From OCS116 cluster bacterium AG-435-F03 (lineage in GTDB: Bacteria > Pseudomonadota > Alphaproteobacteria > MED-G09): a stretch of DNA of 64,000 nt. Numbering within the stretch: position 1 is the first letter of the stretch; every line of letters begins with the position of its first letter. The notes below the pieces were generated by a model, which was not told the DNA's origin, did no database searches, and saw only the letters and a program-made list of their open reading frames with translations. Shown piece by piece: positions 10,693 through 19,866 of the stretch. The stretch lies in contig QCOV01000001.1 of the NCBI GenBank assembly GCA_003212795.1, positions 560,893-624,892 on the forward strand, in the 5' to 3' direction. Position numbers and translations under genes: made by a program.

Positions 10693-11154
10693 TTATCTTT
10701 TTCCATTTTTTACATTCATAGATTTAAAATCTATTAATTCAGGTTTTTGAGATTCATGAGGATGCTCAGTACCACAATAAATCTTCAAATTTTTTATTTG
10801 TTTGTTTGCTAAAGGTCCTGAAGGCATCATTCTTTCAACAGCTTTCTTTAATATTCTGTCAGGAAATTTGCTAGCTAGGATATTTTCAGGAGTTTGCATT
10901 TTAATTCCTCCTGGGTAGCCTGTGTGCTTATAATATTTTTTATCTGTTAATTTGTTACCAGTAAAATGTATCTTTTCAGCATTTATAACTACTACATGAT
11001 CACCATCATCAACATGAGGTGTAAAAGAGGCTAAATGTTTACCTCTAAGCCTATTAGCGATAAAAGAAGCCACCCTACCTACAACCACATCAGTTGCATC
11101 AATAAGTATCCACTTTTTCTCAACTTCACTTTGTTTTGTAGAAATTGTTCTCAT
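10693..11154 (-). CDS. rplM: 50S ribosomal protein L13
   Basis: [31 protein letters not shown]. Confidence 0.95.
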   Translation of the reverse strand: MRTISTKQSEVEKKWILIDATDVVVGRVASFIANRLRGKHLASFTPHVDDGDHVVVINAEKIHFTGNKLTDKKYYKHTGYPGGIKMQTPENILASKFPDRILKKAVERMMPSGPLANKQIKNLKIYCGTEHPHESQKPELIDFKSMNVKNGKR

Positions 11155-11252
11155 AGTTATAAATCCAAATTTAAAGTTCTTTTAAAGAATAGTTAATTTA
11201 TGTCAATACTTATAATTTAATTTAATAAAAACAATAGTTTATTTTGAGGTAA

Positions 11253-12275
11253 TTATTTACTTCGATAGATAATTGATCGATAAAATATTGAAACAGAAAA
11301 TAAAATTAGAGCAAAAAATTGATGCAATAATGCAGTTTCCCAAGGCATATAAAATAAAATTGAAACTACGCCAAAAAAGATCTGTATAAGAACAATTATT
11401 AACAAAAGATTCGAAATCTTAAAAAGACCTCTATTTTTCTTAAATATATAAATATTAATTAAAGATAAAAATAATATTAAATAAGCCAAAGTTCTGTGAT
11501 TGAATTGAATGTTAGATCTATTTTCAAAAATATTCAAAAAACCTAAATCTATACTCCAGTAGTCCAATGGTAAAAATGTGTTACCCATTAATGGCCATGT
11601 TGGGTAAATCAACCCTCCATCAAGTCCAGAGACTATTCCTCCAAGAAATATTTGTAAAAAAATAAGACTTACAAAAAAAGTAGACCACAATTTAGAAAAA
11701 GGTGAAGAAAAGTTTCCTTTTAAATTCAACATATCGAACAGCAACATAAAACTCACATAAATTATAATAAAAGCCATGGTTAAATGTGTTGCTAATCTGT
11801 ATTGGCTGACGTCAACTCTTTCAGTTAGACCGCTTTGAACCATATACCAGCCAATATATCCTTGGATACCTATTAATATAATGATTAATAATGATTTTTT
11901 TATTTGTGATTTTGATAGTTTTTTTGAAATTAAAAAATAAACAAAAGGTAATAAAGCAATTAATCCAACAACTCTAGCAAGGAAACGATGGCCCCATTCC
12001 CATAAATAAATAACCTTAAACTCAGACAAACTCATTTGATAGTTAACGAGAGTATATTCAGGGATTTTTTTATATTTCTCGAATTCTAAAGTCCAGGATT
12101 CAAGTGATAGAGGCGGAAATACCCCTATTATTGGCTCCCACTCTGTTATTGATAAACCAGAGTCAGTAACTCTTGTTGCCCCTCCAACCAACACAAGAGT
12201 AAATAACATTAATATTAATGAAGATACCCAAATAATTAATGGTTTGTTTTCTTTATTTATTGTAAAAGCTATCAA
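11253..12275 (-). CDS. ctaA: heme A synthase (COX15/CtaA)
   Basis: GGATRVTDSGLSITEWEPIIGVFPP, WGHRFLAR, GGIVSGLDGGLIYPTWPLM. Confidence 0.92.
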   Translation of the reverse strand: MIAFTINKENKPLIIWVSSLILMLFTLVLVGGATRVTDSGLSITEWEPIIGVFPPLSLESWTLEFEKYKKIPEYTLVNYQMSLSEFKVIYLWEWGHRFLARVVGLIALLPFVYFLISKKLSKSQIKKSLLIIILIGIQGYIGWYMVQSGLTERVDVSQYRLATHLTMAFIIIYVSFMLLFDMLNLKGNFSSPFSKLWSTFFVSLIFLQIFLGGIVSGLDGGLIYPTWPLMGNTFLPLDYWSIDLGFLNIFENRSNIQFNHRTLAYLILFLSLINIYIFKKNRGLFKISNLLLIIVLIQIFFGVVSILFYMPWETALLHQFFALILFSVSIFYRSIIYRSK

Positions 12276-12318
12276 AGTAAATCATCTAAATTGTTCACAT
12301 ATGTATATAGGTATAGTT

Positions 12319-12528
12319 ATGAAGATTAACAATAGAATAAAAAAATTAATTGGAACAATTATTATACCTATATGGTTGATTTTCTTTATTGGTATTGTAG
12401 CCGTTTTAGCTGAAATACTATTACCTAATTTAAATGGTTTTATGGTTTTCTTATTTTATCTTATAGCTGGTTTGATTTGGGTAGTTCCTGTATTGCCAAT
12501 AATTTCTTGGATGCAAAGAGAAAATTAA
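12319..12528 (+). CDS. DUF2842 family small membrane protein
   Basis: 69 aa from internal ATG at 12319; IWVVPVLPIISWM C-terminal pattern. Confidence 0.65.
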   Translation: MKINNRIKKLIGTIIIPIWLIFFIGIVAVLAEILLPNLNGFMVFLFYLIAGLIWVVPVLPIISWMQREN

Positions 12529-12605
12529 TCAAATCTTCCAAAAGTTATCTTATTTAAAAGAAAAATAATCAGAATAAAAATTGATATTGCTATAATTGCT
12601 ATCAT
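12525..12605 (-). CDS. candidate 26-aa hydrophobic small protein (MIAIIAISIFILIIFLLNKITFGRFD)
   Basis: Small minus-strand ORF, strongly hydrophobic; no homology evidence available. Confidence 0.25.
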   Translation of the reverse strand: MIAIIAISIFILIIFLLNKITFGRFD

Positions 12606-12659
12606 TTGTAACCTATATAAAAATAGTGATTTTTGATTTTATAAATTATATTGGTTGTT

Positions 12660-14723
12660 ATGAATAGATCTAAAAAGAAATTCTTTTTTATTATTTTAAC
12701 ATGTTTGTCTTTTATTTTTATACCTTTGTTAGTGTTAGCTGAAACAAAGAATAAAAAAAATGGAGAAATTTTATATGCAGAAAATTGTGCAGAATGCCAT
12801 TCATTATCCTTAAGGGGGTCTTCACATGGTAATGAATTAATAGGAAGAATTTTTATAGAAAAATGGCAAAATAATTTTGAATTACTTTTTTCAGTTATAG
12901 CTAACACAATGCCGCCCGGTAATAATCATAAAATTAGTAATAGTGATTACTTGGAAATTCTTTCATATATATTAGATAAAAATAATATAAAAAATATTAA
13001 CCTAACAAATATTGTTGATATTTCTGATGAAGAAGAATGGGTTTCTTTCAGTGATCCAAGTACAATTGATAGGCCTGAAGATAGAAAATCATTATTCGAA
13101 AATAAAAAATTAAAAAATTATAATAATTTATCAATTGATGCCGTAAATTATCCTAACCCTAATGACTGGACGTCATGGCGAAGAAGTCCATTATCTCATG
13201 GATTTACTCCACTTACTCAAATAAATAAAAAAAATATTAGCAATTTAAAGTTGTCATGGTCATTAACAATGTCTGAAGGAAGCAATCAGGGAACACCTTT
13301 GGTTTATGATGGCGTTATGTTTTTAACGCATCCAGATAATATAATACAGGCTATCAATGCTAAAAACGGAGAGTTGATTTGGGAATATAAATATAATTAC
13401 AAAAAAGGCTCTAAAACATTAGGTGGGCCTACTAGAAATATAGCTATTTTTCAAAATAAAATCTTTTTAGCTACTTATGATGCTCACTTAATTGCATTAG
13501 ATGCTGTGACTGGAAAATTAATATGGAAAACTAAAAAAGCTAATTATGAAGATGGTTATACACATACCAGCGGTCCAATTATTGCTGATGGAATAGTTAT
13601 ATCAGGAATTAATGGTTGCGAAAGATATATAAAAGACGGTTGCTTTATAACTGGACATGATCCAGAAACAGGGGAGGAAATATGGAGAACGTCAACTATT
13701 GCCTTACCCGATGACCCCAATAGTGAAAGCTGGGGTGATACACCTCAACTTTATAGATCAGGATCAGATATGTGGATAGCTGGTAGCTATGATCCAGTTT
13801 TAAACTTATTCTATATTGGAACCTCACAAGCAAAACCATGGGTTGCTGCGAGTAGAGGAATGACTCCTAATGAGGCAGCTTTATATACAAATTCAACATT
13901 AGCGATAAAGCCAAGAACTGGAGAAATTGTTTGGTATTTTCAACATATACCTGGTGAAACTATTGATATGGAGGTTGGGTTTGAAAGAATACTTATTGAT
14001 GAAGATGGAAAAAAATATCTTATCACAATAGGTAAAGATGGGATTGTTTGGAAATTGAATAGAGAAAGCGGAACATTTGTTAAACTAAAAGATACTATGA
14101 ACCAGGATATATATAGTAGTGTTGATAAAAAATATGGAAGAGTAAAATACCGCGAAGATATTATAAATTCTGAAATTGGTAAGGCATTTTCAGCTTGCCC
14201 AGGTATATATGGAGGCCATAACTGGCAATCAGCTTCATATGATAATATCTCTAAAATACTCATAATCCCTTTACATCAGCTTTGCTCAGATATGATAGGT
14301 AGAAAAGTGGACATGTCCGAAGGTGGTGGAGGTTATGGAGGAGATTCAAAAACATATAAAATGCCAAACAAAAAACCTGGTAAAATTATAGCTATCAATT
14401 CCCAAAATTTGGAAGAATTATGGTCTCATGAGCAAGAAGCTATGTTCTTAACATCGGCCTTAACAACAAAATCTGGGATAACATTTATTGGTGATTTAGA
14501 TAGAAAGTTTAAAGCATTTGATACTAGAAATGGTAATTTGTTATGGGAAACAACTCTAAACTCAGCAGTTCATGGTTATCCAATTAGTTATGGAGTTAAT
14601 AATAAACAATACATTGCAGTAACAACTGGCATGGGGGTTTTTAGAGCCTTAACATCAAATATAAGTCCTGATATTTATCAGCCAGAAGGCGGCAACACGA
14701 TTTATGTTTTCGAATTAGACTAA
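12660..14723 (+). CDS. PQQ-dependent dehydrogenase with N-terminal cytochrome c domain
   Basis: N-terminal signal, heme c motif CAECH, NTMPPG; then quinoprotein beta-propeller repeats (WTSWRRSPLSHGFTPLTQINKKNISNLKLSW, AVTGKLIWKT, NGNLLWETTLNSAVHGYPISY). Confidence 0.85.
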   Translation: MNRSKKKFFFIILTCLSFIFIPLLVLAETKNKKNGEILYAENCAECHSLSLRGSSHGNELIGRIFIEKWQNNFELLFSVIANTMPPGNNHKISNSDYLEILSYILDKNNIKNINLTNIVDISDEEEWVSFSDPSTIDRPEDRKSLFENKKLKNYNNLSIDAVNYPNPNDWTSWRRSPLSHGFTPLTQINKKNISNLKLSWSLTMSEGSNQGTPLVYDGVMFLTHPDNIIQAINAKNGELIWEYKYNYKKGSKTLGGPTRNIAIFQNKIFLATYDAHLIALDAVTGKLIWKTKKANYEDGYTHTSGPIIADGIVISGINGCERYIKDGCFITGHDPETGEEIWRTSTIALPDDPNSESWGDTPQLYRSGSDMWIAGSYDPVLNLFYIGTSQAKPWVAASRGMTPNEAALYTNSTLAIKPRTGEIVWYFQHIPGETIDMEVGFERILIDEDGKKYLITIGKDGIVWKLNRESGTFVKLKDTMNQDIYSSVDKKYGRVKYREDIINSEIGKAFSACPGIYGGHNWQSASYDNISKILIIPLHQLCSDMIGRKVDMSEGGGGYGGDSKTYKMPNKKPGKIIAINSQNLEELWSHEQEAMFLTSALTTKSGITFIGDLDRKFKAFDTRNGNLLWETTLNSAVHGYPISYGVNNKQYIAVTTGMGVFRALTSNISPDIYQPEGGNTIYVFELD

Positions 14724-14784
14724 TCTAATAATGGACAATATTTTTTTATGAGATAATATTTTCTTAATAATAAGAAAAATAAGA

Positions 14785-14880
14785 ATGAACAAGTTATCCG
14801 ATATAATTACCTATACTGCATTAGTAGCATTATTTATCATTGTGCCCCTTTATTTTATTTATAAAATTTTGAATAATTAA
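14785..14880 (+). CDS. candidate 31-aa single-TM small protein (MNKLSDIITYTALVALFIIVPLYFIYKILNN)
   Basis: Complete small ORF with a hydrophobic segment between the PQQ dehydrogenase and proteorhodopsin. Confidence 0.4.
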   Translation: MNKLSDIITYTALVALFIIVPLYFIYKILNN

Positions 14881-14965
14881 TTATTTATTTCAATAATAAT
14901 TTTATTATAAAATATTTATATAATTAATTTTTAATTAAAATAAAATTTTTTAAATATGCTTACAT

Positions 14966-14973
14966 AAGGAGGG
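14966..14973 (+). promoter_or_regulatory. Strong Shine-Dalgarno (AAGGAGGG) of proteorhodopsin
   Basis: AAGGAGGG followed by CTTAAT and the ATG at 14980. Confidence 0.75.
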
Positions 14974-14979
14974 CTTAAT

Positions 14980-15684
14980 ATGAATGATATATTAGCAGCC
15001 AACGACTACGTTGGAATTACATTTTGGATAGTTGCGGCAGGTATGCTTGCAGCAACTGTTTTTTTCTTTGTCGAAAGAGATAGAGTTTCTGACAAATGGA
15101 AAACATCTCTCAGCGTCGCTGGTTTGGTTACTGGTGTTGCATTTTGGCATTATCTATATATGCGAGGCGTATGGATCTCAACTGGTGAATCACCAACAGT
15201 TTATAGATATATTGATTGGGTAATAACAGTACCTCTTCAAATTGTTGAATTTTACTTAATTGTAGCTGCAGTTGCAGTTGTAAGAGCAGCATTATTTTGG
15301 AAGCTTTTAATAGCATCTTTAGTTATGTTAGTTTTTGGATATCTTGGAGAATTAGGTTTAATTAATGCTACAACTGGTTTCGTAATAGGTGTTTTTGCAT
15401 GGGCATACATTATTTATGAAATTTTCCTAGGCGAAGCTTCGAAAGCTAACGCTGGAAGTGGCAATGCAGCAAGTCAGGCGGCATTCTCTACTATTAGACT
15501 TATTGTAACATTTGGTTGGGCAATTTATCCGATTGGATATTTCTTAGGCTATATGGGTGGTGGCGTAGATTCAAATACACTAAACATTGTTTACAACCTT
15601 GCTGACTTTTTAAATAAAATTGCATTTGGTATAGCTATTTGGGCTGCAGCAGTTTCTGACTCAAGCTCAAGATCAAGCGCATAA
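14980..15684 (+). CDS. proteorhodopsin, predicted blue-absorbing proton pump
   Basis: Helix C RYIDWVITVPLQIVEFYLI (D79/Q87/E90, equivalent to D97/Q105/E108), H57 (H75 equivalent), Schiff-base lysine K213 in ADFLNKIAFG. Confidence 0.97.
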   Translation: MNDILAANDYVGITFWIVAAGMLAATVFFFVERDRVSDKWKTSLSVAGLVTGVAFWHYLYMRGVWISTGESPTVYRYIDWVITVPLQIVEFYLIVAAVAVVRAALFWKLLIASLVMLVFGYLGELGLINATTGFVIGVFAWAYIIYEIFLGEASKANAGSGNAASQAAFSTIRLIVTFGWAIYPIGYFLGYMGGGVDSNTLNIVYNLADFLNKIAFGIAIWAAAVSDSSSRSSA

Positions 15685-15706
15685 ATTTATAAATTTATAA
15701 TATTTT

Positions 15707-15739
15707 AAAACCCGGCTTATTTTAGGCCGGGTTTTTTTT
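15707..15739 (+). terminator. Rho-independent terminator after proteorhodopsin
   Basis: AAAACCCGGC-TTATTTTAG-GCCGGGTTTTTTTT. Confidence 0.9.
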
Positions 15740-16205
15740 ATATTATTGGCGATGAATGATGCACCTTTATCTTGAGGTTATCATTTGTATCTTTTACAAG
15801 CATAAAAGTGAAGGCAACTTTAGTGTTTTCATCCTTAGATAATGGAAATAATTCCAAAACACCCATACAAAAACAGTAACCATTTTCAATAATTATATTT
15901 ATATCTAATAGATCTATTTTTTCCCAAGGCTTAATAGCAAAGCCATTATCTTCTGATATATTACCCTTAACGAAGTAAGATAGAGCATCCTCTTGATTAT
16001 TCCTAAAAATTACCTCTTTTGTGAATGTCGGTTTAAATAAAACTTCACCCTCAGTAAAGTTATAATGCTTTAATATAAAATCTTTAGCTACTGAAACAAA
16101 ATCATTATTCTCAGTATATGTTTGGCCAATGCTAACCACCCCACTCTTCCAGGAATCTAAAAAAGAAATAACCTCATCTTTGTGAATAATTCTTTCTATC
16201 ATCAA
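15738..16205 (-). CDS. SnoaL/NTF2-like hypothetical protein
   Basis: 155 aa; VAFTFMLVKDTNDNLKIKVHHSS C-terminal pattern typical of SnoaL-like folds. Confidence 0.5.
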   Translation of the reverse strand: MMIERIIHKDEVISFLDSWKSGVVSIGQTYTENNDFVSVAKDFILKHYNFTEGEVLFKPTFTKEVIFRNNQEDALSYFVKGNISEDNGFAIKPWEKIDLLDINIIIENGYCFCMGVLELFPLSKDENTKVAFTFMLVKDTNDNLKIKVHHSSPII

Positions 16206-16645
16206 TCATTACCTTTAATGAAGAAATATAAACCTATAGTAAGAAGAAATAATTGCTCACTAGCAAATAATATTTTTCCTCTCTCTCCAATAAATATACT
16301 CCAATCAGAATGAGCAATAATTAAAGCACTTATCATAATTACTATTACACCTGCGCCAGATAATCTTGTTAACAAATTAGATAAAACAGGTAGTGATTTA
16401 ATTAATAATCCTCCAATAATTATGGTTATACCGGCAAGCATCTCTCCCCAAGCAACTAAATATGTCATAAGTTTTGGGTATAGAACTCCTTGAGAACCAA
16501 GAAAACTTGTAAATCCATCAATAATTTTAAATTTTCCATAACCATGTAAAAAAAAAGATATACCTAGAGTTATCCTTAAAAGAAAATGAGCATAATTATA
16601 AAGTGGAGAAAACAATCTATTTAAAAAAGAATTTATTAGCATCAT
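16202..16645 (-). CDS. DoxX family membrane protein
   Basis: LLRITLGISFFLHGYGKF...WGEMLAGITIIIGG. Confidence 0.8.
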   Translation of the reverse strand: MMLINSFLNRLFSPLYNYAHFLLRITLGISFFLHGYGKFKIIDGFTSFLGSQGVLYPKLMTYLVAWGEMLAGITIIIGGLLIKSLPVLSNLLTRLSGAGVIVIMISALIIAHSDWSIFIGERGKILFASEQLFLLTIGLYFFIKGND

Positions 16646-16783
16646 CTACTTACTCCCTAAAATTTAATTAATTTAACTAAGTGATTCCATTAATTCAGAT
16701 TAACACTTTTTTTGTGTTTTTTTTTATTTTTAAAAATTTGGCATGTTTTTTGATTATTAGAAATAGAATTATAGGAGTAATTA

Positions 16784-16861
16784 ATGTCAATTCTAAATAA
16801 CATAATGATGATAGTTTTATTTTCAGCAGTGATAATAGCTGTTCAACCACTTTTCATATAA
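16784..16861 (+). CDS. candidate 25-aa hydrophobic small protein (MSILNNIMMIVLFSAVIIAVQPLFI)
   Basis: Complete small ORF preceded by GGAG at about 7 nt. Confidence 0.35.
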   Translation: MSILNNIMMIVLFSAVIIAVQPLFI

Positions 16862-16871
16862 ATAAATTATC

Positions 16872-17072
16872 ATGTTTACGAAAAAAATTTTTATAGAGAT
16901 AACTAAACTTGCTATATGTATTCTTGGTGTTCTAACTCTTTATATATCATTGGCTTCCATTATTAATGGCCAATATGCTTTATTTAGCTATCTTCTGCCT
17001 TTTAATATTGCATTTGTAGTATGGTATCATTTTAGGCTAAATAATATTTCTTTGAGGTTCTTTAAGTATTAA
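16872..17072 (+). CDS. small membrane protein
   Basis: 66 aa hydrophobic ORF. Confidence 0.45.
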   Translation: MFTKKIFIEITKLAICILGVLTLYISLASIINGQYALFSYLLPFNIAFVVWYHFRLNNISLRFFKY

Positions 17073-17125
17073 GAAATTAATAAATAATTTTTTAATAAAA
17101 TTATGAATCGCATTAAATAATAGAT

Positions 17126-17641
17126 GTGCATAAAATATTAGAAAATACACTTGAAAAATTTATCTTTGCAAGTCGTTGGCTACTTGCTCCAATTTATGTA
17201 ATTCTCTCCATCTCACTTTTTTTCATAACTATAAAAGTTCTTGAAGAGTTTATAAGTTTTATTCCAGTGCTAGGCTCATCAGATCTTAAAGATATGATGC
17301 TCTTTATATTGCATATTATTGATTTAGCTTTAGTTGCTAATCTAACACTTATGATTATCTTTTCAGGTTATGAAAATTTTGTTTCAAGAATAAGTATCGC
17401 TGATGGAAGTGAAGATAAACCAGATTGGATGGGAACTGTCGATTTTAGTGAATTAAAATTAAAGTTGGTAGCTTCAATAGTTGCTATATCAGGGATTAAT
17501 CTTCTTGAAACTTTTATGGACATAGGAAAAAAAAGTGAAAATGAAATCTTTTGGATGATTATTATTCATGTTGTTTTTGTAGGTTCAGGTGTTTTATTAG
17601 CTTTGATGGATTATATTTCATCAAAATCAAAAAAGAATTAA
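17126..17641 (+). CDS. UPF0114/YqhA family membrane protein
   Basis: FASRWLLAPIYVILS...DLALVANLTLMIIFSGYENFVS. Confidence 0.85.
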   Translation: MHKILENTLEKFIFASRWLLAPIYVILSISLFFITIKVLEEFISFIPVLGSSDLKDMMLFILHIIDLALVANLTLMIIFSGYENFVSRISIADGSEDKPDWMGTVDFSELKLKLVASIVAISGINLLETFMDIGKKSENEIFWMIIIHVVFVGSGVLLALMDYISSKSKKN

Positions 17642-17711
17642 ATCTTATAAATCTATAAAAATAGAATATAATTAAATTTATTTAGCTTACTTAAGATTTT
17701 AAGGATTTTAA

Positions 17712-18086
17712 ATGGCACTAAAACCAGGCCCAATGAAAGTAATTCATAATTTTTTTAAAACAAAAGATGAAGTTCTTGATGATATTAAAAAATTAGATCT
17801 TTGGCCAAGTGTATATGTTTCTGATAGAATGGATGAACTTCCGCCTCATTGGCATGACTTAGATAATTGCGGGTATGTAATGCAAGGAAGTAGTTATGTT
17901 ATAGACGAGAAAGGAGAGCGAATTCCTCTTAATCCCGGAGATAAACTTCATATACCTGCAGGTGCGATTCATGCAGAAGGAAAGGTAGAAGAACAAATGA
18001 TTTATATTGTTGGGTTGTCTGAGCCAGGAAATTTATTAGAAAAACTATCGTTACTAGATCCAAAAGATAGCCCACTTAAATACTAA
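17712..18086 (+). CDS. cupin domain protein
   Basis: LPPHWHDLDNCGYVMQGSSYV...NPGDKLHIPAGAIHAE. Confidence 0.75.
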   Translation: MALKPGPMKVIHNFFKTKDEVLDDIKKLDLWPSVYVSDRMDELPPHWHDLDNCGYVMQGSSYVIDEKGERIPLNPGDKLHIPAGAIHAEGKVEEQMIYIVGLSEPGNLLEKLSLLDPKDSPLKY

Positions 18087-18094
18087 TATTTATT

Positions 18095-18171
18095 TGGTCG
18101 GAGCGGCGGGATTTGAACCCACGACCCCTTGTCCCCCAGACAAGTGCGCTACCGGGCTGCGCTACGCTCCG
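18095..18171 (-). tRNA. tRNA-Pro(GGG)
   Basis: Minus strand CGGAGCGTAGCGCAGCCCGG...CTTGT-CTGGGGG-ACAAG...GGTTCAAATCC...CGCTCCGACCA. Confidence 0.92.
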
Positions 18172-18177
18172 AAGCTT

Positions 18178-18534
18178 TTAAAGGGAAGATCGAATTTCTA
18201 TAAGTTCATTGATAATGAGCTGTTTGATATCTAATGAGTCTTTGCCATCATTTGTTTGAATTATTATTTCTTTATTCGTTAGACCTTCATTAGTATTAAT
18301 CTTTTTAAGCTGCTCAACAGCACCTTTAATGGTTAAGCCGTTATCATACAAAAGAGATTTAATAACTTTTAATTTATCAATATCAGAAGGTCTATAAAAT
18401 CGCCTTCCCCCCGATCTCTTAACTGGTCTGAGTTGAGAAAATTTGGTTTCCCAAAAACGTAATACATATGGTTCAACTCCAACTTCATTTGAAGCTTCAC
18501 CAATAGTTCTATAGGCATCGGGTCCTTTATTCAT
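18178..18534 (-). CDS. MerR family transcriptional regulator
   Basis: YRTIGEASNEVGVEPYVLRFWETKFSQLRPVKRSGGRRFYRPSDI. Confidence 0.85.
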   Translation of the reverse strand: MNKGPDAYRTIGEASNEVGVEPYVLRFWETKFSQLRPVKRSGGRRFYRPSDIDKLKVIKSLLYDNGLTIKGAVEQLKKINTNEGLTNKEIIIQTNDGKDSLDIKQLIINELIEIRSSL

Positions 18535-18541
18535 AATAATC

Positions 18542-18829
18542 TTAGCTGTTTACTCTTCTTTTTAATTCTTTACTTGCTCTAAACGAAATAACTCTTCTTG
18601 CATCAATGATCGCTTCTTCTTTTGTTTTAGGATTTCGTCCAATTCTTTCTTTTTTATGTTTAACAGAAAAAGTTCCAAATGATGTTAATTTCACTGAATT
18701 CCCATCAATTAAATCTAAAATTATTTCTTCAAAAAATTGATCAACTATTTCAGAAGCTTCTGTTTTTGAAATTCCAACTTCACTGTAAATTAATTCCGCC
18801 AGTTCTGCGCGAGTAAGTGTTTCAGACAT
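18542..18829 (-). CDS. ihfA: integration host factor subunit alpha
   Basis: HU/IHF fold: LTSFGTFSVKHKKERIGRNPKTKEEAIIDARRVISFRAS. Confidence 0.88.
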   Translation of the reverse strand: MSETLTRAELAELIYSEVGISKTEASEIVDQFFEEIILDLIDGNSVKLTSFGTFSVKHKKERIGRNPKTKEEAIIDARRVISFRASKELKRRVNS

Positions 18830-18888
18830 ATCCCCTCTCGATTTAATATCACATAAAACTATGATAATTCATTAAAATCAAGCTTTAA

Positions 18889-19866
18889 CTACCATCTAAT
18901 TAAGCTTGAGCCCCATGTAAAACCTCCGCCCATTGCTGCTAATAAAACAATATCACCTTTGCTAATATTATTATTATAAACAGCTTCATTTAAAGCCAGC
19001 GGTATAGATGCTGCAGATGTATTTGCGTGCTTGTCTACAGTTACAATAATCTTATCTTTTTCTATACCTATTTTTTTAGCAACAGCATCTAAAATTCTTG
19101 AGTTGGCTTGATGAGGTACAAACCAATCAATATCTTCAATTGTCATATCATTGGTATCAAGAGCTTCAATTATTGATGAAGAAATATTCTTTACAGCATG
19201 CTTAAAGACACCACCTCCATCCATTCTAAGAAAACCAACATTATTTGAAGTGGATGGACCTCCATCAACATAAAGCATATCTTTGTAATCACCGTCAGAA
19301 TAAAGGTGATTACTTAAAATTTGGCTAGAAGAGCTATAATCAGTAGATTTTAAAACTACAGCCCCTGAACCATCTCCAAATAGAACGCATGTTGATCTAT
19401 CATTCCAATCAAGAATTCTGCTGAATGTCTCTGAACCAATGACTAATGCGTAATTAGACTTTCCAAGCCTTATTGCATTGTCTGCAAGTTCAAGGGCATA
19501 TACAAATCCTGAACATACTGCTTGCACATCATAAGCATATCCTTTTTTTATTCCCAATCCAGATTGAATTGATGTTGCTGTTGCTGGAAAGGTGTTATCG
19601 GGAGTAGCCGTAGCTAAAATTATCAAATCTATGTCTTGCGAAGAAATTCCTGCATTTTTTATAGCATTTTTTGCAGCTTGAATTCCTAACGATGAAGTAG
19701 TTTCAGATTCATCAGCAATTCTTCTCTCTTGTATTCCAGTTCTTTCCTTAATCCATTCATCACTTGTTTCTACAGTCTTAGAAAGCTCATCATTAGTTAC
19801 AACCTTATCTGGTAAATAGCCGCCTACCCCTATAACTTTTGATCGATAAAATTTTTCGCCTGACAT
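18889..19866 (-). CDS. fabH: beta-ketoacyl-ACP synthase III
   Basis: [50 protein letters not shown]. Confidence 0.95.
   Translation of the reverse strand: MSGEKFYRSKVIGVGGYLPDKVVTNDELSKTVETSDEWIKERTGIQERRIADESETTSSLGIQAAKNAIKNAGISSQDIDLIILATATPDNTFPATATSIQSGLGIKKGYAYDVQAVCSGFVYALELADNAIRLGKSNYALVIGSETFSRILDWNDRSTCVLFGDGSGAVVLKSTDYSSSSQILSNHLYSDGDYKDMLYVDGGPSTSNNVGFLRMDGGGVFKHAVKNISSSIIEALDTNDMTIEDIDWFVPHQANSRILDAVAKKIGIEKDKIIVTVDKHANTSAASIPLALNEAVYNNNISKGDIVLLAAMGGGFTWGSSLIRW

Noticed and set aside
12602-12907. 101-aa minus-strand ORF
   Set aside because: Antisense to the start of the PQQ dehydrogenase; no supporting features.
13940-14263. 107-aa minus-strand ORF
   Set aside because: Antisense to the PQQ dehydrogenase propeller; low-information composition.
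16690-16770. AACAC-T7-GTGTT hairpin with poly-T and a TGGCATG...TTGA sigma54-like string
   Set aside because: Weak stem in AT-rich sequence and imperfect -12 element; cannot be distinguished from composition.
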